Below, piece by piece: positions 8,133 to 15,684 of a DNA stretch of 30,585 bases (position 1 is its first letter; each line of letters opens with the position of its first letter). Under the pieces are notes generated by a model. It did no database searches, was not told where the DNA came from, and saw nothing but the letters and a program-made list of their open reading frames with translations. The DNA comes from an uncultured Blautia sp. (GTDB taxonomy: Bacteria > Bacillota > Clostridia > Lachnospirales > Lachnospiraceae), in NCBI GenBank assembly GCA_900547685.1, contig URHS01000028.1, positions 1 to 30,585 of the forward strand, written 5' to 3'. The position numbers and the translations under genes were made by a program.

Positions 8133-8848
8133 TATTTGTTCCATCCAGAAATAGAACTGTTTTTTATTGCCGTAAACATTCTTTCTTTTACTCCCGGATT
8201 TTCTTTTGTTAATGTTTTTAAAAGGTCTTTTGCGTATTGGCGTTTTGTATATCCATCTACAGGACAGGGACTTTTCTCAATTTCCAATTGGTATTTATTC
8301 TTAAAGCCAATTACATCCGCCTCATTTACATAGAGAAGAGGGCGAATTACAGTTAAATCCATGCGATCCAAATAAGTTTTCGGCGAAAAAGTGTGAAATC
8401 TTCCCTCATATATTAAGGAAAGCAGCATAGTTTCTACCACATCATCTTTGTGATGTGCGTAAGCTACTTTATTGCAGCCTAAATCCTTAGCCGCATTGTT
8501 CAATGCGCCTTTTCTCATTTTAGCACAGAGAGAACAAGGATTTTGTTCTTTCCTCTCTTCAAAAATAATAGGAGCAATGTCTGTTTTTACAAGGGTAAAC
8601 GGAATCTCAAAATTATCGCATAATTGCCGGATTTTATCAGCACAAAAATCTTTATGGCCTAAATCAACAGTAATCGCCTCTAATTGAAATTTTTTGGGAT
8701 AAAAGCGCATCAAACCATGAAGAGCATAAAGCATGGTAAGACTGTCTTTTCCTCCGGAAACACCTATTGCAATTTTATCACCTTCATCTATCAGCTGAAA
8801 TTCATCCACTGCCTTTCTGGTAAGGCTTAATAATTTCTGTAATGTCAT
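8132..8848 (-). CDS. TtcA-like tRNA thiolation ATPase (PP-loop)
   Basis: About 238 residues from ATG 8848 (GAAAGGA upstream); an in-frame TTG eight codons earlier is unlikely. The PP-loop SGGKDS (about residues 31-36 from this start) binds ATP and adenylates the target base. CSLCAKMRKG supplies the CxxC pair that in TtcA coordinates an iron-sulfur cluster, and HHKDDVVET is the second family motif. A further cysteine is in KSPCPVDG. Known TtcA makes 2-thiocytidine at tRNA position 32. This gene stands alone and is shorter than the fused relative at 23097-24257. Substrate base is not certain. Confidence 0.88.
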   Translation of the reverse strand: MTLQKLLSLTRKAVDEFQLIDEGDKIAIGVSGGKDSLTMLYALHGLMRFYPKKFQLEAITVDLGHKDFCADKIRQLCDNFEIPFTLVKTDIAPIIFEERKEQNPCSLCAKMRKGALNNAAKDLGCNKVAYAHHKDDVVETMLLSLIYEGRFHTFSPKTYLDRMDLTVIRPLLYVNEADVIGFKNKYQLEIEKSPCPVDGYTKRQYAKDLLKTLTKENPGVKERMFTAIKNSSISGWNK

Positions 8849-8930
8849 AAAATAAATATTCCTTTCAAACAATCATTCTTTCATACTCAGAGAGCATAGC
8901 ATAGATAGAGAAAAAAAGAAAGATTTTTTC

Positions 8931-8969
8931 TGTGTTTATGAACACAAAAAATAAAATACGTGGTATAAT
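8931..8969 (+). promoter_or_regulatory. Extended -10 promoter with upstream palindrome
   Basis: TGGTATAAT at 8961-8969 is a textbook extended -10 element. Just upstream, TGTGTT (8931-8936) and AACACA (8941-8946) form an inverted repeat with a 4-base centre, at the position where a -35 box or an operator would sit. It would drive the AI-2E-family gene starting at 9024. Confidence 0.55.
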
Positions 8970-9023
8970 ATTTGCACGTTGTTCAAATAAAGTCCACGAT
9001 GCAAAAAAGAAAGGAGGAAATGT

Positions 9024-10337
9024 ATGAAGTTTCGTTGGAATAAAAAATATTTGTACTGGGGTACAACTGCATTTGCCGTAATTTGTGCAAGTCTTTTGTT
9101 CTATTTTATTATTTTTCGTATGGATATTTTTATGGGACGTATTAAAAATTTGGCAAGTATTTTGATGCCTGTTATTTGCGGTGCGATTATTGCCTATTTA
9201 CTAATACCGGTAGTAAATTTCCAGGAAAGAAGAATTTATTACCTTTTAGAAGAAAAACGTCATTTAACCTTAGATAAAAAACATAAAAGAATCATTCGCT
9301 ACGTTTGTATTGCTCTTGCATTAGTTTTTGCAGGTCTTGTGATTTATTCTCTGCTTGCCATGATTATGCCCAGTATCTTGGAGAGTATCATTAGTATCAT
9401 CAATGATTCTCCGCGTTATGTACAAAATATCCGTCATTGGTTAGAATCTCTTTTAAAAGATAATCCGGAATGGCAGACTACAGTTTTTGAGTATTTAAAC
9501 CGTTATTCTCCAAAAATAGAGACCTTTTTAAATGTTGAAGTTTTACCGCAAATTAAGCAACTTCTTCAATCTTTAACCACCGGAGTATTCGGAACACTTG
9601 TTTTTATTAAAAACCTCTTAATCGGATTAATTATTTCTGTATATATGATGTCAGGAAAAGAAGCCTTTGTTACACAATCAAAAATGCTCGTATATGCTGT
9701 TTTTGACACTGAAAATGCCAACAATGTTGTAAAAGCTTTCCGCTTTATACATCGTACTTTCGGAGGCTTTATCAGTGGTAAAATCGTTGATTCTATTATC
9801 ATTGGTATTTTATGTTATATCGGTACCAGCATTATCGGTACTCCTTATGGTCTCCTTGTCAGTGTAGTAGTAGGAGTGACCAATGTCATTCCGTTTTTCG
9901 GACCATATCTTGGAGCAATCCCCAGTGCTTTTATTATCTTAATGGTAAATCCTATGCACTGTCTGTATTTCCTGATTTTCATTCTGCTTTTACAGCAATT
10001 TGACGGAAATATTTTAGGGCCAAAAATTTTGGGGAACTCTACAGGATTATCCAGTTTTATGGTAATTGTGGCAATCCTGTTGTTCGGTGGTTTAATGGGA
10101 ATTCCCGGTATGATTATCGGTGTTCCTCTATGGGCAGTCTTCATGGCAGGAATAAAATGTTTCCGAAATCATGAATTAAAGAAAAAAGCCATGCCTACAG
10201 AAGAGTCTTTTTATCAGGATATTGCTTACATCAATCCGGAAACTTTAAAGCCTATTCATTTTTCAGAGGAAAATAATTTTTCTGAAGAATCTCAGAACAA
10301 AATAAGAAAAAAAGAAACAGAAGAGGAAGAGAAGTAA
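9024..10337 (+). CDS. AI-2E family transporter (YtvI/PerM-like membrane protein)
   Basis: 437 residues, with an N-terminal helix pair (about 10-60), a helix near 90-115, an extracytoplasmic helical stretch, then a C-terminal bundle of four to five helices (about 190-385). Family marks include TPYGLLVSVVVGVTNVIPFFGP-type sequence (start near residue 273) and LGNSTGLSSF. The family name comes from E. coli TqsA, but most members in Firmicutes are not autoinducer exporters; some move ions or unknown solutes. The charged tail (EESQNKIRKKETEEEEK) is cytoplasmic. Ribosome site AAAGGAGG is strong. The stop codon abuts the dtd start. Confidence 0.88.
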   Translation: MKFRWNKKYLYWGTTAFAVICASLLFYFIIFRMDIFMGRIKNLASILMPVICGAIIAYLLIPVVNFQERRIYYLLEEKRHLTLDKKHKRIIRYVCIALALVFAGLVIYSLLAMIMPSILESIISIINDSPRYVQNIRHWLESLLKDNPEWQTTVFEYLNRYSPKIETFLNVEVLPQIKQLLQSLTTGVFGTLVFIKNLLIGLIISVYMMSGKEAFVTQSKMLVYAVFDTENANNVVKAFRFIHRTFGGFISGKIVDSIIIGILCYIGTSIIGTPYGLLVSVVVGVTNVIPFFGPYLGAIPSAFIILMVNPMHCLYFLIFILLLQQFDGNILGPKILGNSTGLSSFMVIVAILLFGGLMGIPGMIIGVPLWAVFMAGIKCFRNHELKKKAMPTEESFYQDIAYINPETLKPIHFSEENNFSEESQNKIRKKETEEEEK

Positions 10338-10787
10338 ATGAAGTTAGTTATACAAAAAGTCAGTCATGCTTCTGTAGAAACTGAGGGAACATGCATTGCT
10401 GAAATTCAAAAAGGATTTCTGGTTTTAGTGGGTATTGGCAAAAATGATACCAAAGAAATCGTAGACCAGTATGTAAAAAAGATGGTAAATCTTCGTATTT
10501 TTACAGATAAAAATGGTAAAACAAATCTTTCTTTAGCAGATGTCAACGGAGAAGTTCTTTTGGTATCACAATTTACCCTATATGCTAACTGCAAAAAAGG
10601 AAATCGTCCAAGCTTTTTTGATGCAGGAAATCCAGAAGAAGCTCAGGCTCTGTATGAATATATGGTAGAAAAAGTAAAAGAATTTGTCCCCGTAGTGCAA
10701 ACCGGAAAATTCGGTGCACTCATGAAAGTTTCTTTAATTAACGAAGGTCCGTTTACGATTTTATTAGATGAAAATACTTTTGCATAA
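10338..10787 (+). CDS. dtd: D-aminoacyl-tRNA deacylase
   Basis: 149 residues, standard length. Dtd removes D-amino acids, and glycine from mischarged tRNA(Ala), as translation proofreading. The two family motifs are present: SQFTLYA (about residues 76-82) and the C-terminal NEGPFT (about 134-139). Its ATG directly follows the stop of the membrane-protein gene, with the purine-rich ribosome site (GAGGAAGAG) inside that gene's end, so translation is coupled. In other Firmicutes dtd is often next to relA; not here. Confidence 0.95.
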   Translation: MKLVIQKVSHASVETEGTCIAEIQKGFLVLVGIGKNDTKEIVDQYVKKMVNLRIFTDKNGKTNLSLADVNGEVLLVSQFTLYANCKKGNRPSFFDAGNPEEAQALYEYMVEKVKEFVPVVQTGKFGALMKVSLINEGPFTILLDENTFA

Positions 10788-10836
10788 AAAATAGTAATAG
10801 CAAAAATAAGCATTTGATTAAATTAAAACTTGTCAG

Positions 10837-10880
10837 AAAACATCTTTGAAATTGAAAATAGCAGTTTGAAAGATGTTTTT
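10837..10880 (+). terminator. Probable terminator after dtd
   Basis: Stem AAAACATCTTT (10837-10847) with AAAGATGTTTT (10869-10879), 11 base pairs, AT-rich, ending in a run of five T. It separates dtd from the recombinase locus. Confidence 0.6.
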
Positions 10881-10911
10881 CTGATTCAATTAGTTTAGCG
10901 GACAAATACAG

Positions 10912-10955
10912 ATTTAACCGAAAAACTATAGACTTTTTATTCTAATCATGTTAAA
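10912..10955. other. Candidate dif-like recombination site upstream of the recombinase
   Basis: The stretch contains CCGAAAAACTATA at 10918-10930, which I recall as the core of the streptococcal/lactococcal difSL site used by XerS. It is flanked by an inverted repeat TTTAAC (10913-10918) and GTTAAA (10950-10955). It lies 34-77 bases before the ATG of a XerS-like recombinase, the same relative place as difSL. The right half does not follow difSL well and the arms are about 11 bases too far apart, so this remains a candidate. Confidence 0.45.
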
Positions 10956-10988
10956 CTACTCTTGAAATCATACTTTTGGAGGTCTTTT

Positions 10989-12056
10989 ATGGCAAAACCA
11001 ATTACTTATCGCGAACAAGAAAAAATTGAAAATACAGTAAAGCTCCGTGAATTTTTAATGGAACTTCCTCCTTATGTTAAGGATTATTTCCGCGCAAAGG
11101 AACCTACAACTTCAGACAAAACTCGTTTATCGTATGCCTATGATTTACGTGTCTTTTTTCGTTTTTTACAAGAAACAAATCCTACTTTAAAAGAAAAATC
11201 TCTAAGTGAAATTTCAATACAGGATTTATCTCTGCTTGAACCCGTTGATTTTGAAGAATTTCAGGAATACTTAAAGGCATATAAATCTGTAGATAATAAA
11301 TTAGAAACCAATTCCCGCACCGGAATTGCCAGAAAAATGTCTTGCCTTCGCAGCTTTTATGATTATTTATGTAAACGTCAATTATTGTCATCCAATCCGG
11401 TTCGCCTTGTAGATATGCCTAAAATCAAGGAAAAAGCCATTATTCAATTAGATCCTGATGAAGTCGCTAATCTTCTGGACTATATTGAAAATTATGGAAA
11501 ACAATTATCCGGTGTAAAGCTTTATCACTATAATAAACAAAAATACCGTGACATTGCCATTGTTACTCTTCTATTGGGAACGGGTGTTCGTGTATCTGAA
11601 TTGGTAGGTCTAAATATAGGTGACATTGATTTTAAAAATAATGGTATCCGTATTCTCCGAAAAGGCGGAAATGAAATGATTGTCTATTTTGGCATTGAGG
11701 TAGAGCAAGCCTTGAAAGATTATCTGGAAATCTCTCGAAATGGCATTACTCCCCTCTCCGGCCATGAAGATGCTTTATTTCTCTCCGGTCAACGAAAACG
11801 CATTAGTGTAGATGCTGTAGAAAAAATGGTAAAAAAATATGCTTCTGCTGTTTCTATAAAAACCATTACCCCTCACAAATTGCGAAGCACTTACGGCACT
11901 GCTCTATATCGAGAAACCGGAGATATCTATCTGGTCGCAGATGTTTTAGGACACTCTGACGTCAATACTACAAAGAAACACTATGCCAAATTAAGCGATG
12001 AGCGCCGCAGATCTGCTTCCAAGGCCGTCGTTTTAAGAGAAAAATTAGAAGATTGA
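10989..12056 (+). CDS. XerS-like tyrosine recombinase
   Basis: 355 residues from ATG 10989, preceded by TGGAGG; an in-frame TTG at 10962 is unlikely. An N-terminal SAM-like DNA-binding domain (about 15-135) precedes the catalytic domain with all tyrosine-recombinase residues: R201 (GTGVRVSEL), K225 (RKGG), H296 and R299 (HKLRS), H322 (LGHSD) and Y332 (KKHY). The length, the opening helix (LREFLMELPPYVKDYF) and the extra YNKQKYRDIA segment before the catalytic arginine resemble single-recombinase XerS of streptococci more than XerC/XerD. No phage or transposon genes flank it, so I infer chromosome dimer resolution. Integrase of a relict element is the alternative. Confidence 0.85.
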   Translation: MAKPITYREQEKIENTVKLREFLMELPPYVKDYFRAKEPTTSDKTRLSYAYDLRVFFRFLQETNPTLKEKSLSEISIQDLSLLEPVDFEEFQEYLKAYKSVDNKLETNSRTGIARKMSCLRSFYDYLCKRQLLSSNPVRLVDMPKIKEKAIIQLDPDEVANLLDYIENYGKQLSGVKLYHYNKQKYRDIAIVTLLLGTGVRVSELVGLNIGDIDFKNNGIRILRKGGNEMIVYFGIEVEQALKDYLEISRNGITPLSGHEDALFLSGQRKRISVDAVEKMVKKYASAVSIKTITPHKLRSTYGTALYRETGDIYLVADVLGHSDVNTTKKHYAKLSDERRRSASKAVVLREKLED

Positions 12057-12061
12057 TATTG

Positions 12062-13483
12062 TCAGATATTTTTCTGAGCCGGATTATTCAATAAGTTTCC
12101 ACGATAATCAAACCGTGAGCCATGACAGGGGCAATCCCAGCTTAATTCCGCTGCATCCCATTCAAGTTGGCAACCCAAATGAGGACATCGGATATCCACA
12201 GCATAAATTTTGCCCTCCATGTCCTTATAAACACCGGCTTTTTTACCCTTGTACAGCACCACTCCTGCCTGTCCCGGCAAGATATCTTCCGCTTCCTTTC
12301 CCGGTATAAAAAGCACACGTTTTCCAAGTCCTTTTATAGAATGTCCTGTTTCCTTCAAAAGCGCAGATATATTACTCAAAGAAAATCTGGAAGGTGAAAA
12401 AACATCTTTGTAAAAGACCTCCTGTCCGCAAATCAAATCACGGAAAATAAGCGCTGCTGTCATAGCAGTTGTCATTCCCCACTTTTGAAATCCGGTGGCA
12501 ACATACCAATCCGGATTTTCTTTGGAATACTGCCCAATATAAGGGATTTTATCTAATGTCATGCAATCCTGTGCTGACCAGTGGCAAATTTCCTGATTGT
12601 TTGGAAACCATTTCTCTGCTGCCTTTCGCAGCGCATCATAGCTCCCTGTATTTTTCCCTGTGCGATGTCCCATTCCTCCCAGCAGCAAGTATTCCCCATA
12701 ATTACGAAAAGAATAATCTCCTTTTTCTGCCCCCATATACATACCGTTTACCTGTGCCGCATCTTTTAAAGCAAGCACATAAGAACGTTCCTGATGTATT
12801 CTTGCAAAATACATTCCGGGAAAATTCACAAATGGAAAATGACAGGCAAAAATAATTTTTTCTGCCTGCACACTTCCCTGTTTTGTTATAAGCTTATTCC
12901 CTTCTACCCTTTCTACTTCTGTATTCTCATAAACCTTCACTTTTTCACTGATGGCTTTTAAAAACTTCAGCGGATGAAATTGTGCCTGATTTTGAAACTC
13001 CACTGCGCCCCATACAGGAAAAGGCAATGGAAGCTCCTCTTTAGTAAGCGCCGCAGGAAGTCCTAAAAGGCAGGCTGCCTTTGCCTCTGCTTCCAGTTCT
13101 TTTCGGCTTTTGGAATAAATATAAGAATTTTTATATTCGAAATCGCAGTCTATCTGCAAATCTGTAATGATATTCTGATATTCACGGATTGCCGTTTCAT
13201 TTGCCAGCGCATACTGCTGCGCTTTTTCTTTGCCATATTGTTTTAACAAAGAATGATAAATCAACCCATGCTGGGACGTAACCTTTGCTGTCGTATTCTG
13301 CGTCTGTCCGCTTCCTATTTCCTTTGCTTCCAAAACCACGACATCTTTTCCCTCTCTTTGCAGATAATAAGCAGCTAAAATTCCCGTCATTCCCGCTCCT
13401 ATCACTGCAACCTCTGTTTCTATATTCTCATCTAAAGGTTTTCGTTCTTCTATTTCACAGGTTTCTCTCCAAATTGATTTCAT
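12062..13483 (-). CDS. FAD-dependent oxidoreductase with C-terminal Rieske domain
   Basis: 473 residues. The N-terminal dinucleotide motif VIGAGMTGILAAYYL (about 27-41) and LEAKEIGSGQT start a DAO-type (glycine/D-amino acid oxidase fold) FAD domain. The last 75 residues form a Rieske [2Fe-2S] domain: CPHLGC (C433, H435) and CPCHGSRF (C451, H454), with the extra pair C438/C453 that makes the disulfide of high-potential Rieske proteins. This fused layout is common in Bacilli and Clostridia; substrate unknown. The C-terminus (NNPAQKNI) is shortened compared with the usual end of the domain. Ribosome site AGGAG before ATG. Ends five bases from the convergent recombinase stop. Confidence 0.92.
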   Translation of the reverse strand: MKSIWRETCEIEERKPLDENIETEVAVIGAGMTGILAAYYLQREGKDVVVLEAKEIGSGQTQNTTAKVTSQHGLIYHSLLKQYGKEKAQQYALANETAIREYQNIITDLQIDCDFEYKNSYIYSKSRKELEAEAKAACLLGLPAALTKEELPLPFPVWGAVEFQNQAQFHPLKFLKAISEKVKVYENTEVERVEGNKLITKQGSVQAEKIIFACHFPFVNFPGMYFARIHQERSYVLALKDAAQVNGMYMGAEKGDYSFRNYGEYLLLGGMGHRTGKNTGSYDALRKAAEKWFPNNQEICHWSAQDCMTLDKIPYIGQYSKENPDWYVATGFQKWGMTTAMTAALIFRDLICGQEVFYKDVFSPSRFSLSNISALLKETGHSIKGLGKRVLFIPGKEAEDILPGQAGVVLYKGKKAGVYKDMEGKIYAVDIRCPHLGCQLEWDAAELSWDCPCHGSRFDYRGNLLNNPAQKNI

Positions 13484-13500
13484 AAACTACTCCTATATGC

Positions 13501-13528
13501 CGCAGTGCATTTTCTGCACAGCGTTTTT
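13501..13528 (+). terminator. Plus-oriented terminator-like hairpin without a plus-strand gene
   Basis: CGCAGTGCA (13501-13509) pairs with TGCACAGCG (13515-13523), eight of nine pairs, loop TTTTC, followed directly by TTTTT. The U-run is on the plus strand although the genes on both sides run on the minus strand. It lies in the gap between the Rieske oxidoreductase and the 163-residue protein. Confidence 0.5.
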
Positions 13529-13584
13529 ATTGCACAGGACACCATTTCCCATACAATAAATAATATGTCATACAGGCAGCTTTC

Positions 13585-14076
13585 TTATTCATAAGGACAC
13601 AGCACAATAATTTTCTGCGGTGTAGTCTGTGGAGGAATACTTTTCGTTGCAGCAGTGTAATACACCAAAAGCTCCATGTTTATAGGCGCACAGGCATATC
13701 TCTGACCATTAATGGTAGAAATATTTGTCATAGGACTTAAATTCAGCTTTAAAGACTGCCCCTGCGCTTCTAAGTTTTCATCAAAATAAGCCAGCATAAC
13801 CTCTTGATTTTGCCTGAGCGCCGTAATCAGCTCCGCCTGATACTGGGGAGGAAAAATGGCGGGCGCAGGCAAGCTTGTGTCATAAAAAGTGGCAATCCTC
13901 ATTCCCGGTCTTAAACGTACATTGTGAATAACTGTGGTATCTCCTGTGAGAATAAAATTGATTGTTTCGTTTTCCTTATTTTCAACCTTTAGGGAAATCA
14001 CCATGGTACAGCAGGAATTTCCATGCGTGATACGCTCAATAATTCCGACTACTTTTTCATAATTACTATAATCCAT
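13585..14076 (-). CDS. Uncharacterised protein co-transcribed with superoxide dismutase
   Basis: 163 residues, no signal peptide and no membrane segment. I do not recognise the family. The N-terminal part looks like a small beta-barrel (VVGIIERITHGNSCCTMVISLKV..., with INFILTGDTTVIHNV and RLRPGMRI), reminiscent of an OB-like fold. The middle is proline-rich (PAPAIFPPQYQAEL), and a second strand-rich part follows. A double cysteine (CC, residues 22-23) is notable. It begins 18 bases after the superoxide dismutase stop with AAAGGA before ATG, so it shares that transcript. A role near oxidative stress is only inferred from position. Confidence 0.75.
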   Translation of the reverse strand: MDYSNYEKVVGIIERITHGNSCCTMVISLKVENKENETINFILTGDTTVIHNVRLRPGMRIATFYDTSLPAPAIFPPQYQAELITALRQNQEVMLAYFDENLEAQGQSLKLNLSPMTNISTINGQRYACAPINMELLVYYTAATKSIPPQTTPQKIIVLCPYE

Positions 14077-14094
14077 AAAAAAATCCTTTTTTCT

Positions 14095-14715
14095 TTATTC
14101 TATGACAGAAGCCGTAAAGGGTTCACCCTGCTGCCAACGCATTTGCGCTGTGTCCCAGTTTATGACTTTAAACCAATTATCAATATAATCGCCTCTTAAA
14201 TTATAATGCTTCAAATAATAGGCATGCTCCCACACGTCAATACAAAGTACAGGAGACATTTTATTCAAGCATGGAACGTCTTGATTTGCAGTTGTAATAA
14301 TCCGAAACATTCCTCTTTCCCATACCAGCCACGCATACCCCGAACCAAATACAGACAATGCCGTCTGCTTAAAAATTTTCTGAAATGCTTCAAAGCTCTG
14401 GAACTGGCTTTCAATTTCCTCATACAGTGGATTGTGTGGGACTTTCTTTGGAGGCTGAAGTCCTTCAAAATAAAATCTGTGATTGTATACGCCTCCGCTG
14501 TTTCTTCCAATATCACCGGGCATTTGTGTCAGTTCCTCCAACGTACATGCTTGCAGCTTTGGCTCTTTGGCAAGGAGTTTATTCAGATTATCAATATAGG
14601 CTTGTAAATGCTTCTCATGATGCAAATACATGGTTGTGGCGTCAATATAAGGCTCTAATGCCTGAAAAGCATACGGCAAAGGTGTGTTTATAAAAGGATA
14701 TTGATTGTTATTCAT
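14095..14715 (-). CDS. Iron/manganese superoxide dismutase
   Basis: 206 residues, typical length. It converts superoxide to oxygen and hydrogen peroxide. All four metal ligands are identifiable: H32 (YLHHEKH), H79 (YNHRFYF), D160 and H164 (DVWEHAYYL). The characteristic GSGYAWLVW is present at about 124-132. The region around NSGGVYNH differs from the usual NNAGGxxNH, and the metal preference cannot be read with confidence. It precedes an unknown 163-residue gene in the same operon and lies downstream of a MerR regulator gene. Present in an anaerobe it points to defence against oxygen exposure. Confidence 0.93.
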   Translation of the reverse strand: MNNNQYPFINTPLPYAFQALEPYIDATTMYLHHEKHLQAYIDNLNKLLAKEPKLQACTLEELTQMPGDIGRNSGGVYNHRFYFEGLQPPKKVPHNPLYEEIESQFQSFEAFQKIFKQTALSVFGSGYAWLVWERGMFRIITTANQDVPCLNKMSPVLCIDVWEHAYYLKHYNLRGDYIDNWFKVINWDTAQMRWQQGEPFTASVIE

Positions 14716-14736
14716 AGCAATTCTTCCTATTATCGA

Positions 14737-14764
14737 ATTATAGATATTCTATGCGAAATTCCAA
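14737..14764 (-). promoter_or_regulatory. Promoter of the superoxide dismutase operon
   Basis: On the minus strand TTGGAA (14764-14759), a 16-nt spacer and a perfect TATAAT (14742-14737), about 20 bases before the ATG at 14715. It sits in the short gap after the regulator gene, so the dismutase need not depend on read-through. Confidence 0.5.
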
Positions 14765-14770
14765 GAAAAG

Positions 14771-15580
14771 TTACATTTGCTCCGCTTTTATCATAATTTG
14801 AGTAATATAATCTTCGTCTTTTGATACAGAAAAATCATTCATCCCCCACTCATAGGCAAAGCCCGTCAGATGGAAATTCTCTTCTTTTGCATAAGTAAAT
14901 ATTTTCTTATAAAGCTTCGGCAATTCATTCCAGCTCCCTTTCAAATAGGCACACAAATAAGTACCCTTTGGTTTTATCAGCACGCCCTCTTTGGGTACTT
15001 TCCCGAAAGCCGGCGTAAAAAGCCCGTCATACTCCTGAAATTCTCCTTTTTCTGCCTTTTCCACAGAAAGATAGCTTCCTATTCCCATACGGCACTGCTC
15101 TATTCCCCAGACTTCTTTTACATGAGCAAATGCTTCCTCCAGAAATTCTTCCTCAAAATTATAAGGTGTAGTCAGATATTGCTCCTCCTCGCACTCCTTT
15201 AAAAAAATTTCTCCTCCTTTTAATTGCTCACAGCTTTCTGTTTGATTTTTTATCACAGCAAGAATATGTTTTGTTCTTGCAAGCTTTTCCATCTGCCTGT
15301 CAATTTCACTGATTTTTGCATCTGCCAGTTGCAAAAAATCCTTGGGATTTGGATGCTCTATATATTCTTTTATTTCTGCCATACTCATATTCAACTCCTT
15401 CAGCATACGAATATACTCAAACACCCTATTTTGTGAGGTTTCATAATAACGGTATTGATTTTCCCCTTTTTGAGCGGGAGAAAATAACCCAATACTGTCG
15501 TAATAATGCAGTGTTCTTTTATTTACTTCATGAAGCTTTGCAAATTCTGCTGTGGTAAGCAATTTCGTACTTTTTTTCAT
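14771..15580 (-). CDS. MerR-family regulator with GyrI-like ligand domain (BmrR-like)
   Basis: About 269 residues from ATG 15580, which follows AGGAGA; the longer in-frame reading to 15652 would run through the promoter. The N-terminal winged helix (about 7-75) holds the MerR signature EVNKRTLHYYDSIGLFSP and RYYETSQ. A coiled-coil dimer helix (about 85-120) follows. The C-terminal 150 residues form a GyrI-like effector domain (PKGTYLCAYLKGSW..., ending FAYEWG). Such proteins sense drug-like or bulky hydrophobic compounds. It faces a GNAT acetyltransferase gene across a shared operator region, its likely target, and probably controls itself. Confidence 0.9.
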   Translation of the reverse strand: MKKSTKLLTTAEFAKLHEVNKRTLHYYDSIGLFSPAQKGENQYRYYETSQNRVFEYIRMLKELNMSMAEIKEYIEHPNPKDFLQLADAKISEIDRQMEKLARTKHILAVIKNQTESCEQLKGGEIFLKECEEEQYLTTPYNFEEEFLEEAFAHVKEVWGIEQCRMGIGSYLSVEKAEKGEFQEYDGLFTPAFGKVPKEGVLIKPKGTYLCAYLKGSWNELPKLYKKIFTYAKEENFHLTGFAYEWGMNDFSVSKDEDYITQIMIKAEQM

Positions 15581-15597
15581 TATTTTCAAATCTCCTA

Positions 15598-15652
15598 TTG
15601 ACTCTACACTAACTGTATACTTTATTATACAGTACATCAAAGAAAAAAACAA
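15598..15652. promoter_or_regulatory. Overlapping divergent promoters and MerR-type operator
   Basis: Plus strand: TTGACT (15598-15603), a 19-nt spacer and TATTAT (15623-15628). The overlong 19-nt spacer and the ACTCTACACTAACTGTA sequence are the classic signs of a MerR-activated promoter. Minus strand: TTGTTT (15652-15647), a 17-nt spacer and TATAAT (15629-15624), for the regulator itself. A perfect palindrome with arms ACTGTATA (15612-15619) and TATACAGT (15626-15633) covers both -10 boxes. Confidence 0.75.
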
Positions 15653-15684
15653 AAAACTTTATGGAAACAGGAAGGATGATGAAA

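Noticed and set aside
9024..10337. AI-2 quorum-signal exporter
   Set aside because: Family name only; there is no luxS or lsr gene nearby and most Firmicutes members are not AI-2 exporters.
10989..12056. Integrase of a prophage or integrative element
   Set aside because: No phage, transfer or excision genes and no tRNA target flank it; both neighbours are ordinary chromosomal genes.
12115..12855. Plus-strand ORFs opposite the Rieske oxidoreductase
   Set aside because: They have low-complexity or random composition, no ribosome sites, and lie opposite a gene with clear FAD and Rieske motifs.
14206..14693. Plus-strand ORFs opposite the superoxide dismutase
   Set aside because: They are antisense shadows of a gene with all metal ligands conserved.
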